From Bacteroidales bacterium (GTDB taxonomy: Bacteria > Bacteroidota > Bacteroidia > Bacteroidales > P3), in the NCBI GenBank assembly GCA_016283175.1, contig JAEEMK010000046.1, forward strand, positions 1-64,000: DNA of 64,000 nucleotides, written 5' to 3'. Of the stretch, positions 30,101-37,786 are shown one piece after another. The position numbers and the translations under genes are program-made. The notes beneath the pieces are model-generated. The model was not told the DNA's origin. It made no database searches and saw only the letters and a list, made by a program, of their open reading frames with translations. Positions within the stretch are counted from its first letter, which is position 1. Each line of letters begins with the position of its first letter.

Positions 30101-33100
30101 GCAATGTAGCGGCCAGTGGTGTTGTTGATATCGGCAAACGAGATATTGAATGTATTGTACTCAGGACTGTTGAGAGTAATGGTCTGTACAGCGGTAAAGG
30201 TAGTGGTATCCGTACCGTTGGCAAGATAACCAACCTGGAAGCTGCGTTCGGTTGTGCCGCTGTAGTTGGCAGCCTCAAGGCTCATCTCGATGGTGTCGAG
30301 AGCGAAGCCCATCTCAGGCAGGATAACCATACTCTTGGTGCTGTAGATATTAATTCTGTTGTTAGCTGCATTGACAGATGCAGTACCGCCAGCCTTGGTC
30401 CAGCAAGCGGGCAGGCCAGAGACCGAGAAGGTCTGTACGAGCGGCATATCGGCATACTGCCAAGGAGCGCACGAGGTGCTGAAGTTGGCAGCAGTGCTCC
30501 ATAGGCTCCAGTCTTCGTCCGAGCAGAGCGAACGGACATAGACCTGATAAGCGGTGGAGTGTTTCAGACCATTGACAACAAAGTTGGTGTTCTGAGTGGC
30601 GATAACGTGTATACCGTCGATGTTCTGGTTGAAGCCAGGCTCGCCGACGGCAACCTCCCACTGGGTGGCACCGACAGGCATTGTGTTCTCTGTCCAGCTC
30701 AAGGTCACGCTGTTGGCAGAAGCCACAGGAGCACCTAAGGTAGGAGCCACACAGGTAGCCATCGTGGTGAAGTTGGCAACATTGCTCCAGTCGGCGGTGT
30801 CTCCGTTGTAGTTGGCGGCAGCAACGCAGATGCTGCGAACCTTCCACTGATAAGCCGTTTCGGGGAGCAGGTTGGCAAGAGCCAGAGCAGGAGCACCGGT
30901 CACCTCAACGCTGACGCCCTCGTTGTCGAGGTCGGCAGCAGCAGGAGCGTAGCGCACCTCCCAAGCGGCGGGAGTAACAAGACAGTTATCAGTCCAGGTC
31001 AGGTTGGCAGTCTTGGCATATACATTCTCCGAGGTGAGGTTGGTAGCCACACGGCAAGTAGGAACAGGCATAACCTCGATGTCGTCGACATACCAATACC
31101 ACGAGGTAGAGCCAGCATTGTGACGCATAGCCATACGGGCACCGACAGGAGCAGCATCCATATACACAGTCTTCTCTTCGTGTGTATTAGATGTCCAGTC
31201 ATTGTGGTTATAAGTGGCAATAGCTACAAAAGTAGAAGCGTCTTCAGCGTCGGTCACATAACCAACAGAAAAAGATCCACAACTGGTATTTGAATAACTT
31301 TCAGGACGAGTCCAGAAGTTCAGTTGCAATGTGTTGGCTTCATTCTCAGTTTCTGGCAGAAGCACCAAATTGCTCAACGAACCGCTGAATCTGAGATAAT
31401 AGCTACTGTTGTGTGCATTACTAGTACTGCTTAAGACAGCTACAGTACCCGTACCTACCTTGGTCCAACAATCAGGCAGGTTATTGGTTGCTGTGCTTTC
31501 AAAATCTTCAGTGTAGTGATTGTACTTGGTAACAGCTATAGGAGCACACGGAGTAGTGAAAGTATAGACAATGCTCCAGTCGCTATAACCGTCAGCACCG
31601 CAGTTGGCGCGGACATAGAAGTCGTAGGTTGTCTGCTCATCGAGGGCCGTTGTGGTGAACACGTGGTCGGTCAGAGTAGTGACGGTTGCAGTGGTAACAT
31701 CCAGCGGGCTTTCGCCGAACATCACATCCCAGCTTCCCTCGGTAGCGTTGGTGCTGTTCTGTGTCCAATCGATAGTAGCGGCATTGGATGACAATGCTGT
31801 GGTGTGGACATTGCTCGGTTTGACGCAAGGAGGCAGCAAGCTGACCTTGATATCATCGACATAGGCATAAGTGGAGTTGGTAGTACCGTCAGCCGGTGCC
31901 AAGATGGCCAAGCGGCCTGGAGTACCTGTGAAGTTGTTCAGCGGAATCTCGAAAGTCGTCCACGGATACGGTGAAGCAACATATTCGGGCTGTACTTGCT
32001 GAATCAACTGGAATGTGCTGATATCATTGGGATCAGTCATCACACCAATCTGAATTTTGCCATAATTGACACTCGATGAAGTCCTCAAAACCTTCAACGA
32101 AATCTGCAAATCGGTCAAAGAATTAGTGAAGGTCGGCAACACTGCATAACTATAATTGGTATTGTATCCATACATATATAGGCAGTAGCTGTTGGTCGGA
32201 GTCAACGGGTTGCTATTGTTGGCAACATAAGAAGTACTTGGATAGGGATAAGCTGTTGTGGAGCTGGTGTGTTTCTCCCAGCAAACGTTAATCTGATGAG
32301 CGCTTCCGCTTCCTGTGGCATCCTCAAATCCATAGATGTAAGGCTCGGCCATCGTCACAGTGATAGGATTACACAGGGTGGTGAAGGTGAAGGCATTACT
32401 CCATTCGCTCTCACCGAAGGAACCGCAGTCAACGCCTACATATACATAATATAATGTAGCATCGTTAAGATTTGTGAGGTTAATGCTCTGTGACAAAACC
32501 GTAGTGGCAGTTCCCTCGGTAGCCGGGTCGATAGCAGTGGTGCTATATTTAACCTTCCAAGCTACCGGGGTATTAGTGTTCTGGTCAACCCAACTAACAG
32601 TAGCACTGGTAGGAGTTACATTGGTAGCTGTCATTGTGCTTACCTGAGGAGCAAAGCAGTTGGGGATAACCTTTACTCGGATATTGTCGATACCGCAGTA
32701 GGTCTGAGAGTAACTACTAGTACTGGTTCCATTGTGGGTTCCCGAGTAGCGAAAGGCCAGACGGGCATCAGCAGGAGCCGAAGCAGCCAATGTGGCAAGC
32801 GACATATCGGTAATATGCTGTAAAGTAGTAGTAGCATTCCAGGACTGCATCGTCTGGAACGTGGCAAAATCATTGTCTGTAATGTAACCAAGTTCAAGGA
32901 CCGTTGCCACACCCGATGCACTATAAGTGTTGCCCATCTTATAGTCGAAAGAGACCATAACGTTGTTCAGCGGCTGGTCGAACAGCGGCATTACAGCAAT
33001 TTTAGTGTCACCACGGTTGTTGTGGTAATTAATATAAGTAGAACTTGTCACAGCAGATCCTATCACATAGGCTGGCAGGAAGAGGTATGGGTTGTTGGCC

Positions 33101-36100
33101 ACTAAACAAGCATATGAAGAGTTAGAAGTATATTGAACCACACCACCATAGTAACTGGAGCTTGTGGTAGCAGCAGTGTACGCGCCATTGGAATAGTAGT
33201 TCCAACAGCTAGGTGCTACAGAAGGACCATTATAAGGATAGGTGGGCAAACCCGTGTATCCACTAAAGTCCTCGGCATACGGCAGAGCCTGAGTGGCACC
33301 GCAGGGAGTACGGAAGGTTGCATTAGTCCACTGTAAGGTGTCGTCAACACCGCAGATGGAGCGGATACCGATAGAATAGCTGGTATTGTCAAGCAGACCT
33401 GAAGGTGTATAGCTGGCAGAATTGACAATTGCATAGGTATAACTGTTGCTACCTGCAGGGGCCAAGCGTACCTGCCACTGAGTGGCGTTGCCAGCCGTCC
33501 AGGTAACAGTACCAGCGCTGTATGCTATATCTGCAGGAGCGTTGCAACTCATTCTCGTCACAGAAATATTGTCGATAGTGGCAGGAGGATTGGTACCGCT
33601 GGAATTATCGTTGCGCCACACAAAGACAAGCTTGTAGTTGCCCGGAGTGGAGATATTGACAGTACGGCTTACCGAATTCCACGAACTGCTCAAATTGAGT
33701 TTGCTGCCACCATCTACGGCAATCCAGGTCGAAGGAGTTGCCGTGGTACTCAAACCTGAAGGCAACGAGGTACCAGGGGTAAGGGTGACAGATTCAGGAA
33801 CCAAAGCAACGCGTAAATAGTCGTAGGTAGACTCACCATAGCACTTCCAGTCATAGGAAATGTTATAGTCGGCAGCTATGGTCATAGGCAGTGTTACATA
33901 TGCATAGACAACTGAACTGGAGGACTTGTTATAGTCAGCCGAAGTACCACTATTGTTAGAAATATAGATACTATGATTGCCGCCAGTGGTATTGTTGTCG
34001 GCAGTACCCAAATACCATTTGTTGGTCAAGGAACCGTTGGCAAAAACAAAACCGTTAACACCATTCTCAAAGTCGCATAAGTAAGGTATTGCAACAGGAA
34101 CGGTATACGACAGCGGAGCAACCCAATCAAGGGTGTCGCCTTCACCGCAGATGGAGCGGACAGAAACATTATAGGTAGTACCTGCACCACCGGTGAGAGG
34201 CAGAGTGTAAGATGCCGTAGTCACAACATTCGATACCGTGTAAACGTCACTACCATCTTCTGCCCAACGAACCTGCCACTGGGTGGCATTGCCGGGAGTC
34301 CAAGTAAGAACCTTGCTGGGGCTAATAGCCAAGTCGGTAGGTCTGACACAAGCGGGAGCTTTTCCGATAACCACTTGGTCTATACCAACGCCATAGCCAT
34401 AGCTGTCGGTCATCTCAAAGGCTATCTGATAAGTTGACGAAGTATTGGGAAGAGGAATGGATTCCTCTAATGTCCAAGTAGCAACTGCATCAGTAAACAC
34501 CTGAGAAGGAATCAGAGTCCAGGCTGCAGTCGGCGAGGTACGATAGTATACTCTCAGCTCGTCGATATCACCGCCCCAAGCACGCGAAATATGCCAATAT
34601 GAGAGAACATAGTCGCCTGTAGCGAAATTGAATGTCGGGCTGATAAGTTTTGTGACATTACCACTAGTAGTATGGGTAATCTTTGCGTTCTGGCTACCAA
34701 TTGCAGCACCAGTAGTGGCACTATAATCACCTGTTCCTGTACTCCACGAAGCATCACCTTCAATAGACCAGCAGGTAATGCTTTCGCTATTTTCCTCGAA
34801 GGTCTCGGTGAAAGATGCAGTCTGTGTTACGGCAATAGCCATACACGGAGTAGTGAAACTATAAGTATTCCAATCTAACGTATCACCTTCACCGCAAATA
34901 GAACGGATACCGATGGTGTAAGAGGTATTGGACATCCAAGACGATGAACTATAGCTAGGAGTGGACACGTAAGCATAGGTGTAGTTGTCGCTACCATCCT
35001 GAGCCCAGCGAACCTGCCACTGGGTAGTGTTGCCAGCAGTCCAAACCACAGCGCCATTCACGTCAAGGGTAACATTGGTAGGCATACTGCAGTTGAGTTT
35101 CTTGACCGACACATTGTCGATTGCTGCAGGAGGATTGGTTCCGTCACTACCGTCATTGCGCCACACGAAAACCAACTTGTAATCACCTGTAGTGGCAATA
35201 GTTGCAGTCATTGCAACCGATGTCCAACTGCTATTAACGTTAAGTTGGGCACCGTTATCAAGTGCAATCCAGCCTGAAGGCGTACCTGTGGTGCTGATGC
35301 CAGAATAGAGAGTACCTGCGGTAAACTCGGCGGAAGCCGGAGCAAGGAAGACACGCAAATAATCGTATCCGCTCTCACCATAACATTTCCAGTCATATTT
35401 CACAACATAGTCACCGGTCGTTGCAAACGGTAACGTTGCATAAGCATACGAAACCGAAGCATCATAGTTATCGTAGTCATTGCTTACACCTTCATCGCTG
35501 GAGATATACATAGCATTGCTACCACCATTGTTAGCGGCAGAACCGACATACCAGCCATTGCCACTATTGGCGAAAGTAAAACCACCAGCTCCATTTTCAA
35601 AGTTGTTGCTATAGGGCAACGATAATGGAGTAACGAAGCTGACAGGACCAACCCAATCAAGCTGCTCGCTGCCGCAGATGGCGCGAACATAGGCTTCATA
35701 GCCAGTAGCACTTTCAAATGTGGAAATAACACCACCATTTGTTATGGTCACCGGTGTTGCGGCATCGGGGTCAAAGTTAGGAGCACCATAAACCAACTGA
35801 TAGGCGGTAGAGGTGTTGTGGCTGTCGGTGAAGGTGAACTTGACAGAAGTCAAGCCCGTCACTTGAGCCTGCAGATTGCTGATGGGGAAGCAGGTAGGCT
35901 GCGGCTTGACGGTAATCTCGTCAATGAAGAAGTCCCAATAGCTGCTGCTCTGGCTCCATCTCAAGGCGAGGCGCGCTCCGGAGGGGATGGCGGCATAGTC
36001 AGTGAGATAGAAGGAGAGATTCTGAGGAGTTGTGGTGAATCCCTCGAGAGTGTCGAGGACCACAAAGCCAGACATATTGTTGATATTGGTGAAATAGCCA

Positions 36101-37332
36101 AGGGTGAGAGTACCGTTGGTGCTGCTTTCACGATAGCCGTTGATGTCGAGCTCGTAGTTGTTGAGGTTGGCATTGAACTTGGGGAGAACGGCGAAAACAT
36201 TGTTGGCATAATAATCATTGCTTTCGTCGCCGGCGCGCATTCTCAAAATGTCGCCATCGAGCCAAACGGTGTTGGCGGCATCGGGATTGCTGACCAATAC
36301 ATCCCAGCACTCAGGCACTGTGGTGAAGTCCTGCACCATAGGCAGAGCCTCGTAGCCGCAGCCTGTCGAGAATTTCTCGTCGGCAACGGCGCGCCAGGCG
36401 CTCCAGCTGCCGCTGGTGGCACAATAGGCGCGGATGTAGGCATAGTAGGTGGTGCGCTGAGGCAGGTTGTTGAGAGTGTAGGTGCTACCAGTCAGATTGT
36501 CAAGAAGCGTGCCTTCGGTCATAGGAGCGAAGTCGGCACCTTCTTTGTACTTGATCTGGTACTTGGAACCGTTGCCGGTCCAGTTGAAGATGACGTTGAA
36601 GTCGCCGGGTACGGCACCAAAGCTGTTGGGCTTGGCGCACTCGGGTTGAGTGAAGGTGTAGCAGAGGCCCCGGTTGTTGTCCACATTGTAGTAGGGACAC
36701 ACAGTGGGCGAGAGAGTGCGCGCCGCGGTAAGCGACGTGTAGGTCGGGACGATGGTGTCCCAGCGGTTGTTGATGGTTGCGATGCAGTATACGTCAGTCG
36801 CGGACGACTGCATACCTGCAAAGACCTGTGCCGTTGTGCTGAGCGTCATCGGACCATAGTTGAACTTGATGGTACCGGTGTTGGTAAGCACGAGCTGGAA
36901 ACTGACGATGTTGTTTCCAATCTTGAGCTTACGCCACTCGACGGTCACCTTGTTGGTCTCCACCTTGGTGTAGATGGTGTTGGCGCCAACGTTGGTAAAG
37001 CCGCTTGTGGTGCTCAACGGCGCAAGCACGATGCCTGTCATTGTGGCGTCACCAGTGGTGACGTAGCCGTTGGCCGACACATAGAGCGTGGCACCACGCC
37101 CGATGGAGGTCTGGCCATACTGCATAGCAAACGGCATCGTGATGGTCGTGTAACCATTCGACACATCGGCAGCGGACCAGGCGGTACCGCCATTGCCGAC
37201 AATGGAGCTGTAGGCAACCGTATCGGCGGCGAAGTCATACTCCGACACCTTGGCCACCTGGCCCCACGTTATTCCCGGCAGCAGCATAGCCGCCAGAAGG
37301 AATAACTTCAAAAAGTAATTTTTTACTTTCAT
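18199..37332 (-). CDS. Giant T9SS-secreted adhesin-like protein, 6377 residues
   Basis: One uninterrupted frame of 19 kb. The signal peptide is MKVKNYFLKLFLLAAMLLPG...GQ. Residues about 25-2400 alternate fibronectin-III-like segments (each with a Cys, e.g. YYAYIRAYCA) with cleaved-adhesin/MAM-like jelly-roll modules (FENGAGGFTFANSGNGWYVG; YDWKCYGESGYDYLRV). About 2440-2560 is CUB-like (GKMDCEYGFDYLTIYEGVG). About 3000-6250 is some 45-50 units of the type ACDSYTWNGTTYTTSG...GCDSVVTLNLTVN, usually with two Cys each. The last 67 residues are a type A T9SS sorting domain (VTIYPNPTRGRVTV to TVRKVVKK). It is probably a surface fibre or adhesin; the ligand is unknown. It has its own terminator, and its leader (about 190-270 bases) begins at one of two promoters. 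Codons TTA, CTA and TCA are absent over some 10 kb of its 3' half. Confidence 0.9.
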   Translation of the reverse strand: MKVKNYFLKLFLLAAMLLPGITWGQVAKVSEYDFAADTVAYSSIVGNGGTAWSAADVSNGYTTITMPFAMQYGQTSIGRGATLYVSANGYVTTGDATMTGIVLAPLSTTSGFTNVGANTIYTKVETNKVTVEWRKLKIGNNIVSFQLVLTNTGTIKFNYGPMTLSTTAQVFAGMQSSATDVYCIATINNRWDTIVPTYTSLTAARTLSPTVCPYYNVDNNRGLCYTFTQPECAKPNSFGAVPGDFNVIFNWTGNGSKYQIKYKEGADFAPMTEGTLLDNLTGSTYTLNNLPQRTTYYAYIRAYCATSGSWSAWRAVADEKFSTGCGYEALPMVQDFTTVPECWDVLVSNPDAANTVWLDGDILRMRAGDESNDYYANNVFAVLPKFNANLNNYELDINGYRESSTNGTLTLGYFTNINNMSGFVVLDTLEGFTTTPQNLSFYLTDYAAIPSGARLALRWSQSSSYWDFFIDEITVKPQPTCFPISNLQAQVTGLTSVKFTFTDSHNTSTAYQLVYGAPNFDPDAATPVTITNGGVISTFESATGYEAYVRAICGSEQLDWVGPVSFVTPLSLPYSNNFENGAGGFTFANSGNGWYVGSAANNGGSNAMYISSDEGVSNDYDNYDASVSYAYATLPFATTGDYVVKYDWKCYGESGYDYLRVFLAPASAEFTAGTLYSGISTTGTPSGWIALDNGAQLNVNSSWTSVAMTATIATTGDYKLVFVWRNDGSDGTNPPAAIDNVSVKKLNCSMPTNVTLDVNGAVVWTAGNTTQWQVRWAQDGSDNYTYAYVSTPSYSSSSWMSNTSYTIGIRSICGEGDTLDWNTYSFTTPCMAIAVTQTASFTETFEENSESITCWSIEGDASWSTGTGDYSATTGAAIGSQNAKITHTTSGNVTKLISPTFNFATGDYVLSYWHISRAWGGDIDELRVYYRTSPTAAWTLIPSQVFTDAVATWTLEESIPLPNTSSTYQIAFEMTDSYGYGVGIDQVVIGKAPACVRPTDLAISPSKVLTWTPGNATQWQVRWAEDGSDVYTVSNVVTTASYTLPLTGGAGTTYNVSVRSICGEGDTLDWVAPLSYTVPVAIPYLCDFENGVNGFVFANGSLTNKWYLGTADNNTTGGNHSIYISNNSGTSADYNKSSSSVVYAYVTLPMTIAADYNISYDWKCYGESTYDYLRVALVPESVTLTPGTSLPSGLSTTATPSTWIAVDGGSKLNLSSSWNSVSRTVNISTPGNYKLVFVWRNDNSSGTNPPATIDNISVTRMSCNAPADIAYSAGTVTWTAGNATQWQVRLAPAGSNSYTYAIVNSASYTPSGLLDNTSYSIGIRSICGVDDTLQWTNATFRTPCGATQALPYAEDFSGYTGLPTYPYNGPSVAPSCWNYYSNGAYTAATTSSSYYGGVVQYTSNSSYACLVANNPYLFLPAYVIGSAVTSSTYINYHNNRGDTKIAVMPLFDQPLNNVMVSFDYKMGNTYSASGVATVLELGYITDNDFATFQTMQSWNATTTLQHITDMSLATLAASAPADARLAFRYSGTHNGTSTSSYSQTYCGIDNIRVKVIPNCFAPQVSTMTATNVTPTSATVSWVDQNTNTPVAWKVKYSTTAIDPATEGTATTVLSQSINLTNLNDATLYYVYVGVDCGSFGESEWSNAFTFTTLCNPITVTMAEPYIYGFEDATGSGSAHQINVCWEKHTSSTTAYPYPSTSYVANNSNPLTPTNSYCLYMYGYNTNYSYAVLPTFTNSLTDLQISLKVLRTSSSVNYGKIQIGVMTDPNDISTFQLIQQVQPEYVASPYPWTTFEIPLNNFTGTPGRLAILAPADGTTNSTYAYVDDIKVSLLPPCVKPSNVHTTALSSNAATIDWTQNSTNATEGSWDVMFGESPLDVTTATVTTLTDHVFTTTALDEQTTYDFYVRANCGADGYSDWSIVYTFTTPCAPIAVTKYNHYTEDFESTATNNLPDCWTKVGTGTVAVLSSTSNAHNSSYYLRFSGSLSNLVLLPETENEANTLQLNFWTRPESYSNTSCGSFSVGYVTDAEDASTFVAIATYNHNDWTSNTHEEKTVYMDAAPVGARMAMRHNAGSTSWYWYVDDIEVMPVPTCRVATNLTSENVYAKTANLTWTDNCLVTPAAWEVRYAPAAADLDNEGVSVEVTGAPALALANLLPETAYQWKVRSICVAAANYNGDTADWSNVANFTTMATCVAPTLGAPVASANSVTLSWTENTMPVGATQWEVAVGEPGFNQNIDGIHVIATQNTNFVVNGLKHSTAYQVYVRSLCSDEDWSLWSTAANFSTSCAPWQYADMPLVQTFSVSGLPACWTKAGGTASVNAANNRINIYSTKSMVILPEMGFALDTIEMSLEAANYSGTTERSFQVGYLANGTDTTTFTAVQTITLNSPEYNTFNISFADINNTTGRYIAIRGLQTGTTWADFYVKNVQVKLREPIVYMPTDEPTNNCVVFYMADTVNHQGTYAGNVNMVQTIYPGEAGKILHLTGKMDCEYGFDYLTIYEGVGTTGNVLYTGTGYDESIDVKTDSYDWSTKGAMTIVFTTDVDNADQYLGFKLLAQCECPVAAPQRDWVVDTNTAFTWVNGRTYTNNVTVANQSDKTWSEEFMEKNVGGCDSVYHTLQLTIHPTYTLTARQELCQRESYVFYGDTLTATGVYTRTAQTVNGADSTTTLTLQVRPAPTAYIYVNNERTNGTIDAFCDNADLVMTARATIEGSNFKWEDNSTAAVRTVNPHENASYAVTAYDPTYNCPSLPVTLDVTTTPVAALTIAVTEEAICVGGSTTLTVTDTNNTGCTFLWSNNETGNSITVSPTTTTEYTVTATTPNASACTTTASATITVNQLPVVTITPSANEICRYDSLTLTATEVDGYNYNWTSLNGATTSAVSFVPANTGRYNLTVTDANGCVNEFTSATVTVRPAYNINDTLSVCEAMLPVTWGAQTLSDVQGGNYNQTWTIGYGCDSTVHLYLDVTATGVANAYRTYCEGDEFTFGQGQYQTSHTADLNVTSLNYTDTTTDVCPVLYNLYLTVNPKKVSSFEANDCDSYTWNEVEYTAAGSYDKTLQTIDGCDSVVTMNLTLRASTTGTDVQTVCDQLVWIDGNTYTENNTTAQYTIENVAGCDSLVTLNLTVNYANTGVDDIRWCNTPTYTWINGVEYDMNETDGNVRYLLNGVTNQYGCDSTQILNLVFNLAADTLAWADTNVCDILILDTVACDGSLVECQINQSGAYQLKTSIGNGRYVVSRYNVTINTSEYHTKIERNKCLPYTWYDADSNVIAVINDIFTGADTNISLTFAQAENGCDRTEVLRLTGAKAQTYNYVDDQVCLGETYTFGATTITPTVAGTETYRLATGVANANGCDSTDILTLTVFPTSTEEKDIILCEKEFELGADSAYHYTYVNEDNTTETVDLTFATALNGVVYNGSAVANWATENGCARTVTVNYTVNPTTNSVFDTTVLYSYTWNGVTYDNAGVYTDNAVIGVNQYGCDSVVTMNLTLIDTAYIVYDTTVCTSYKGPDGEVYREDKSFTELLAAASNDAPDTVVVTNFYVNQNPLTDVYVATNDPYTWIDGVEYTATGEAFYTLTDKNGCDSTIHMFFTKLNPIVLCYSELPYETEYGFTITGPISNTYSNNDPMGNDTIVSYTINQPIRTVFVDTACDTYTWDRDNLTYNVSGVYVYDYTDTNNCPAADTLKLTVFNNTNSGETVTACDTYTWVNNGNTVTKTESGTYYSNYLTAENCPSVDTLYLTVNYNTNSADTAIACDSYTWHDSAYTATGEYTYAYNAANGCASVDTLRLTIGTAGNATVTENVCDSYTWTENGVTYTESTVDSVVYQSFAGCDSTITLNLTVRHRTDSTFAVTVCDTYTWAINNETYTATGSYVDTIQNVALCDSIVTLNLTVNYNSNRAETVAACNTYTWINNGDTMTTTVSGTYYNAYNAANNCPSVDTLYLTINHSNSYDTTIVSSEGFYQFNFVGNDVTYDTLFQANTPTAFGPLTATITNVAGCDSVITFNFLVGTTRNKTEVVVACQEYTWPRNNVTYEFIDATESAANNGALYKTSTGTYIYEAPIVTITNNNAIDSTFILQLVLTERTTSTADTTFLLSNITLALGDSVFDFSAQKAAGYIGYTETVQREVHFPSDLYCDSLVTYNINLIYNYDTARIDICANQTSVDWGTHTYVTTVTDTTYIFDTVATNGWLQTLVVNQAAAVTGDTTAVACDSFDWYEHTGLTTSSNNLTHVFTDVNGCDSTVTLNLTIKNSTTGDTTAVACGSFDWYEHTALTGSSDSLTHVFTNAAGCDSTVTLHLTINNATTGDTTAVACDSFVWYGTTYTASTEAATHVFTNAANCDSTVTLHLTINKNMPVVLDTVVCNTFTWTDGDGMTYTTSGIHTFTRTDANTCEAVDTLKLTVNTSNTGIDEVVACDSLRWIDGILYTINNYTAQHTIQNMAGCDSVVTLNLTINHATHNITTVTDACDNYVWTTSGMNYMYDTNATYPMTITHEYVNGQNCPSVDTLKLTLHQSSAETFTVAECDSYTWINNGNTITKTESGIYTSNYINGDGCPSTDMLYLTINHATTGNDEIVSNNGFYVYDNILYTADRDGGEYFDTIFTVPSGLNVAGCDSTTLLHLLVGTNAIGMENQVVCDHFTWINGHTYEYRDNAPDGALYYDATADEWVYARPRYTLPGVISYNGFDTIAVLNLTLTQINYTEQNVSFLLSQQQCFLTSDSSAAYSINFSGAEAGTVDTAFHFGATTHYCDSVITYHITLVDNYTNIGTEDICATAEEYTWDNTNILGGHSNTFDLTTMITDFDHVTTITLTDTVFKGDANNEWVYAKTLTVHPVVYATERRTVCDSLRWNGTLFTESTTTATRFFPNGSSYGCDSTVTLNLTVKYNSNTGYDVTACDSYTWGLNNQTYTTSGDYTRAYTATNGCPSVDTLHLTVNYKSDTIYTVTACDSYTWNSTTYNTTGHYSYAYNTTDGCASVDSLFLTVNYNSNSGETKVACDSYTWHDSIYTASTTAYYSYDAENGCPSVDTLYLTINKNNGSEITEIVCDTYTWAINGQTYTETGIYTFDSTDANGCYAQCKLDLTVGYTTNNAETVVACHAYNWHGTDYSTSGVKTYSYTNEDGCPSVDTLHLTINNQTTYAVQTVENCGPYTWIVGDSIIGVFEQSIETSTSLINPRTMCDSVVFLRLTVNEAPHAYETATICADALPYNWRGIEFTAAGDTAITTEFNSNCDSTIHFTLTVNPLIEVELTDAVCLGQDYNANGFVIAADELTAGTHTFTNTVPSVLTGCDSTTKLTITVGDVIYNDAVEVTACDSYTWNAGDGETYNFTTSGTYNSLAYANNMGCTSVDVLELTINNNSSTGFNATACDTYTWNGTAYDATGDYTFDYTDVNGCASTDTLHLTINNNTSTAYTATACDSYEWNGTVYTTSGDYTYDYSTNEGCNSVDTLHLTVNYNSNTAYAATACDSYTWNGTVYTTSGDYTYNYNNADGCASVDTLHLTVNYNSNTAYEATACDSYTWNGQTYTTSGDYTYSYYTADACASVDTLHLTVNYNSSSMETVTACDSYEWNGQTYTSTGVYYYPYNTADGCASLDTLRLTVNYNSNAVYSETVCDSYIWNGETYTESGHYTYSYTTAAGCASVDTLHLTVNYNSNNGETVTACDSYTWNGTDYTTSGTYYYNYSSAAGCPSVDTLYLTVNYNSNKQRTIIACDEYSWMGETYYETGDYYYSYEANNGCPSVDTLHLTVNNSTSTLYNVTACDSYTWNGTTYTDGGTYTFDYVAANNCESTDTLVLTLGTSATSSFDAAACNYFIWNGTAYTESGSYTQTFSTDNNCDSVVTMNLTINTPQTTTITATSCGSYTWNNVAYTTSGTYTQNFTSAGGCDSTVTLALTINDAITSTINETACNSYTWNGQTYTTSGIYSGTFTAANGCDSIVNLLLIINNPITNTVNATACDSYTWNGQTYTTSGTYTHTATAANGCDSIATLVLVVNNSATTTINAAACDSYTWNGATYTTTGNYTQSFNTVAGCDSTVTLNLTITPTINMTVAASACDSYIWNGTTYTTSGNYTHTYTAASGCDSVVTLALMINSSTTGTFNAVACDSYTWIDGQTYTASTNTPTYTLTNALGCDSVVTLNLTINSSTTGIDNQTACGSYTWIDGQTYTASTNTPTYTLTAANGCDSVVTLNLTVNYSYDIIDEVAACDSYIWIDNVNYTESTNTPTVTLTASNGCDSTITLNLTINHSVETFDTITLLETELPYVYNSYSISASGDYVFNGTTVNGCDSTVYLHVNVTPVAIDVVNSLDDVTIYPNPTRGRVTVTADEVVKVEVLDIVGRLVATFENTNTFDISNLGEGAYTLRITLPNGTTVRKVVKK
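18945..21300 (-). repeat. Tandem array of 147-bp units in the giant adhesin
   Basis: The codon-aligned core (plus strand GCAAG, part of the CDSYTW coding segment) recurs at 19024, 19171 and so on to 21229 with a spacing of exactly 147 bp, giving 15 equal intervals. A second landmark, GTTGACAGTCAGG and close variants, recurs at 20236, 20383, 20530, 20677, 20824, 20971, 21118 and 21265, again every 147 bp. Units before this array (18718, 18871) are 153 bp apart, and the unit after it is 165 bp. Each unit codes 49 residues. Confidence 0.9.
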
Positions 37333-37530
37333 TGTGCGTTTTTTTTGGTTAATAATTAATTGAACTATGAATTGAATTTTTTTGTTTTTGTCTTCTTAAT
37401 ATTTTATATATTTAACATTTCAAACATCTCTACAAACAGTACTTTTCCCCCTTTGCGGCCAGGGAAAAGAAAAAAAACATATCACTCCGCGTTTCTGCGC
37501 TCCTCGCGCCACAGAAATGCAAACCGATTT

Positions 37531-37538
37531 CAAAGATA
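37531..37538 (-). promoter_or_regulatory. Possible -7 element for the giant adhesin (proximal)
   Basis: CAAAGATA on the plus strand reads TATCTTTG on the minus strand and fits TAnnTTTG, but no TTTG is found at the right distance upstream. It would give a leader of about 190 bases. Confidence 0.35.
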
Positions 37539-37609
37539 TAATAGTAAATGAGTTATGCGAATGTCGGCTCCCGCCGTCGCTGTAGTTTCAAAGTATTTGA
37601 TACTGGCTG

Positions 37610-37640
37610 CAAAAATATGAAAATTTTTCATAATACCAAA
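37610..37640 (-). promoter_or_regulatory. Bacteroidota promoter for the giant adhesin (distal)
   Basis: On the minus strand TTTG (37640-37637), 19 bases and TATTTTTG (37617-37610) fit the consensus. The leader would be about 270 bases long. Confidence 0.5.
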
Positions 37641-37786
37641 ATTTTTTTTGCATAGGCACCTTTCCGCCATCCAATCCCGTCAACTGATTTTAACAATTCG
37701 GCCACCTGCTTTTCGTCGCCGGCAGTGACCCGACCACCCCCACCCGACCACCTCGGGTCACACATCATCCCCCCCCTACCAGCATA

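Noticed and set aside
35818-37305. 495-codon plus-strand frame antisense to the adhesin N-terminus
   Set aside because: Same codon-aligned shadow effect; no ribosome site or family pattern.
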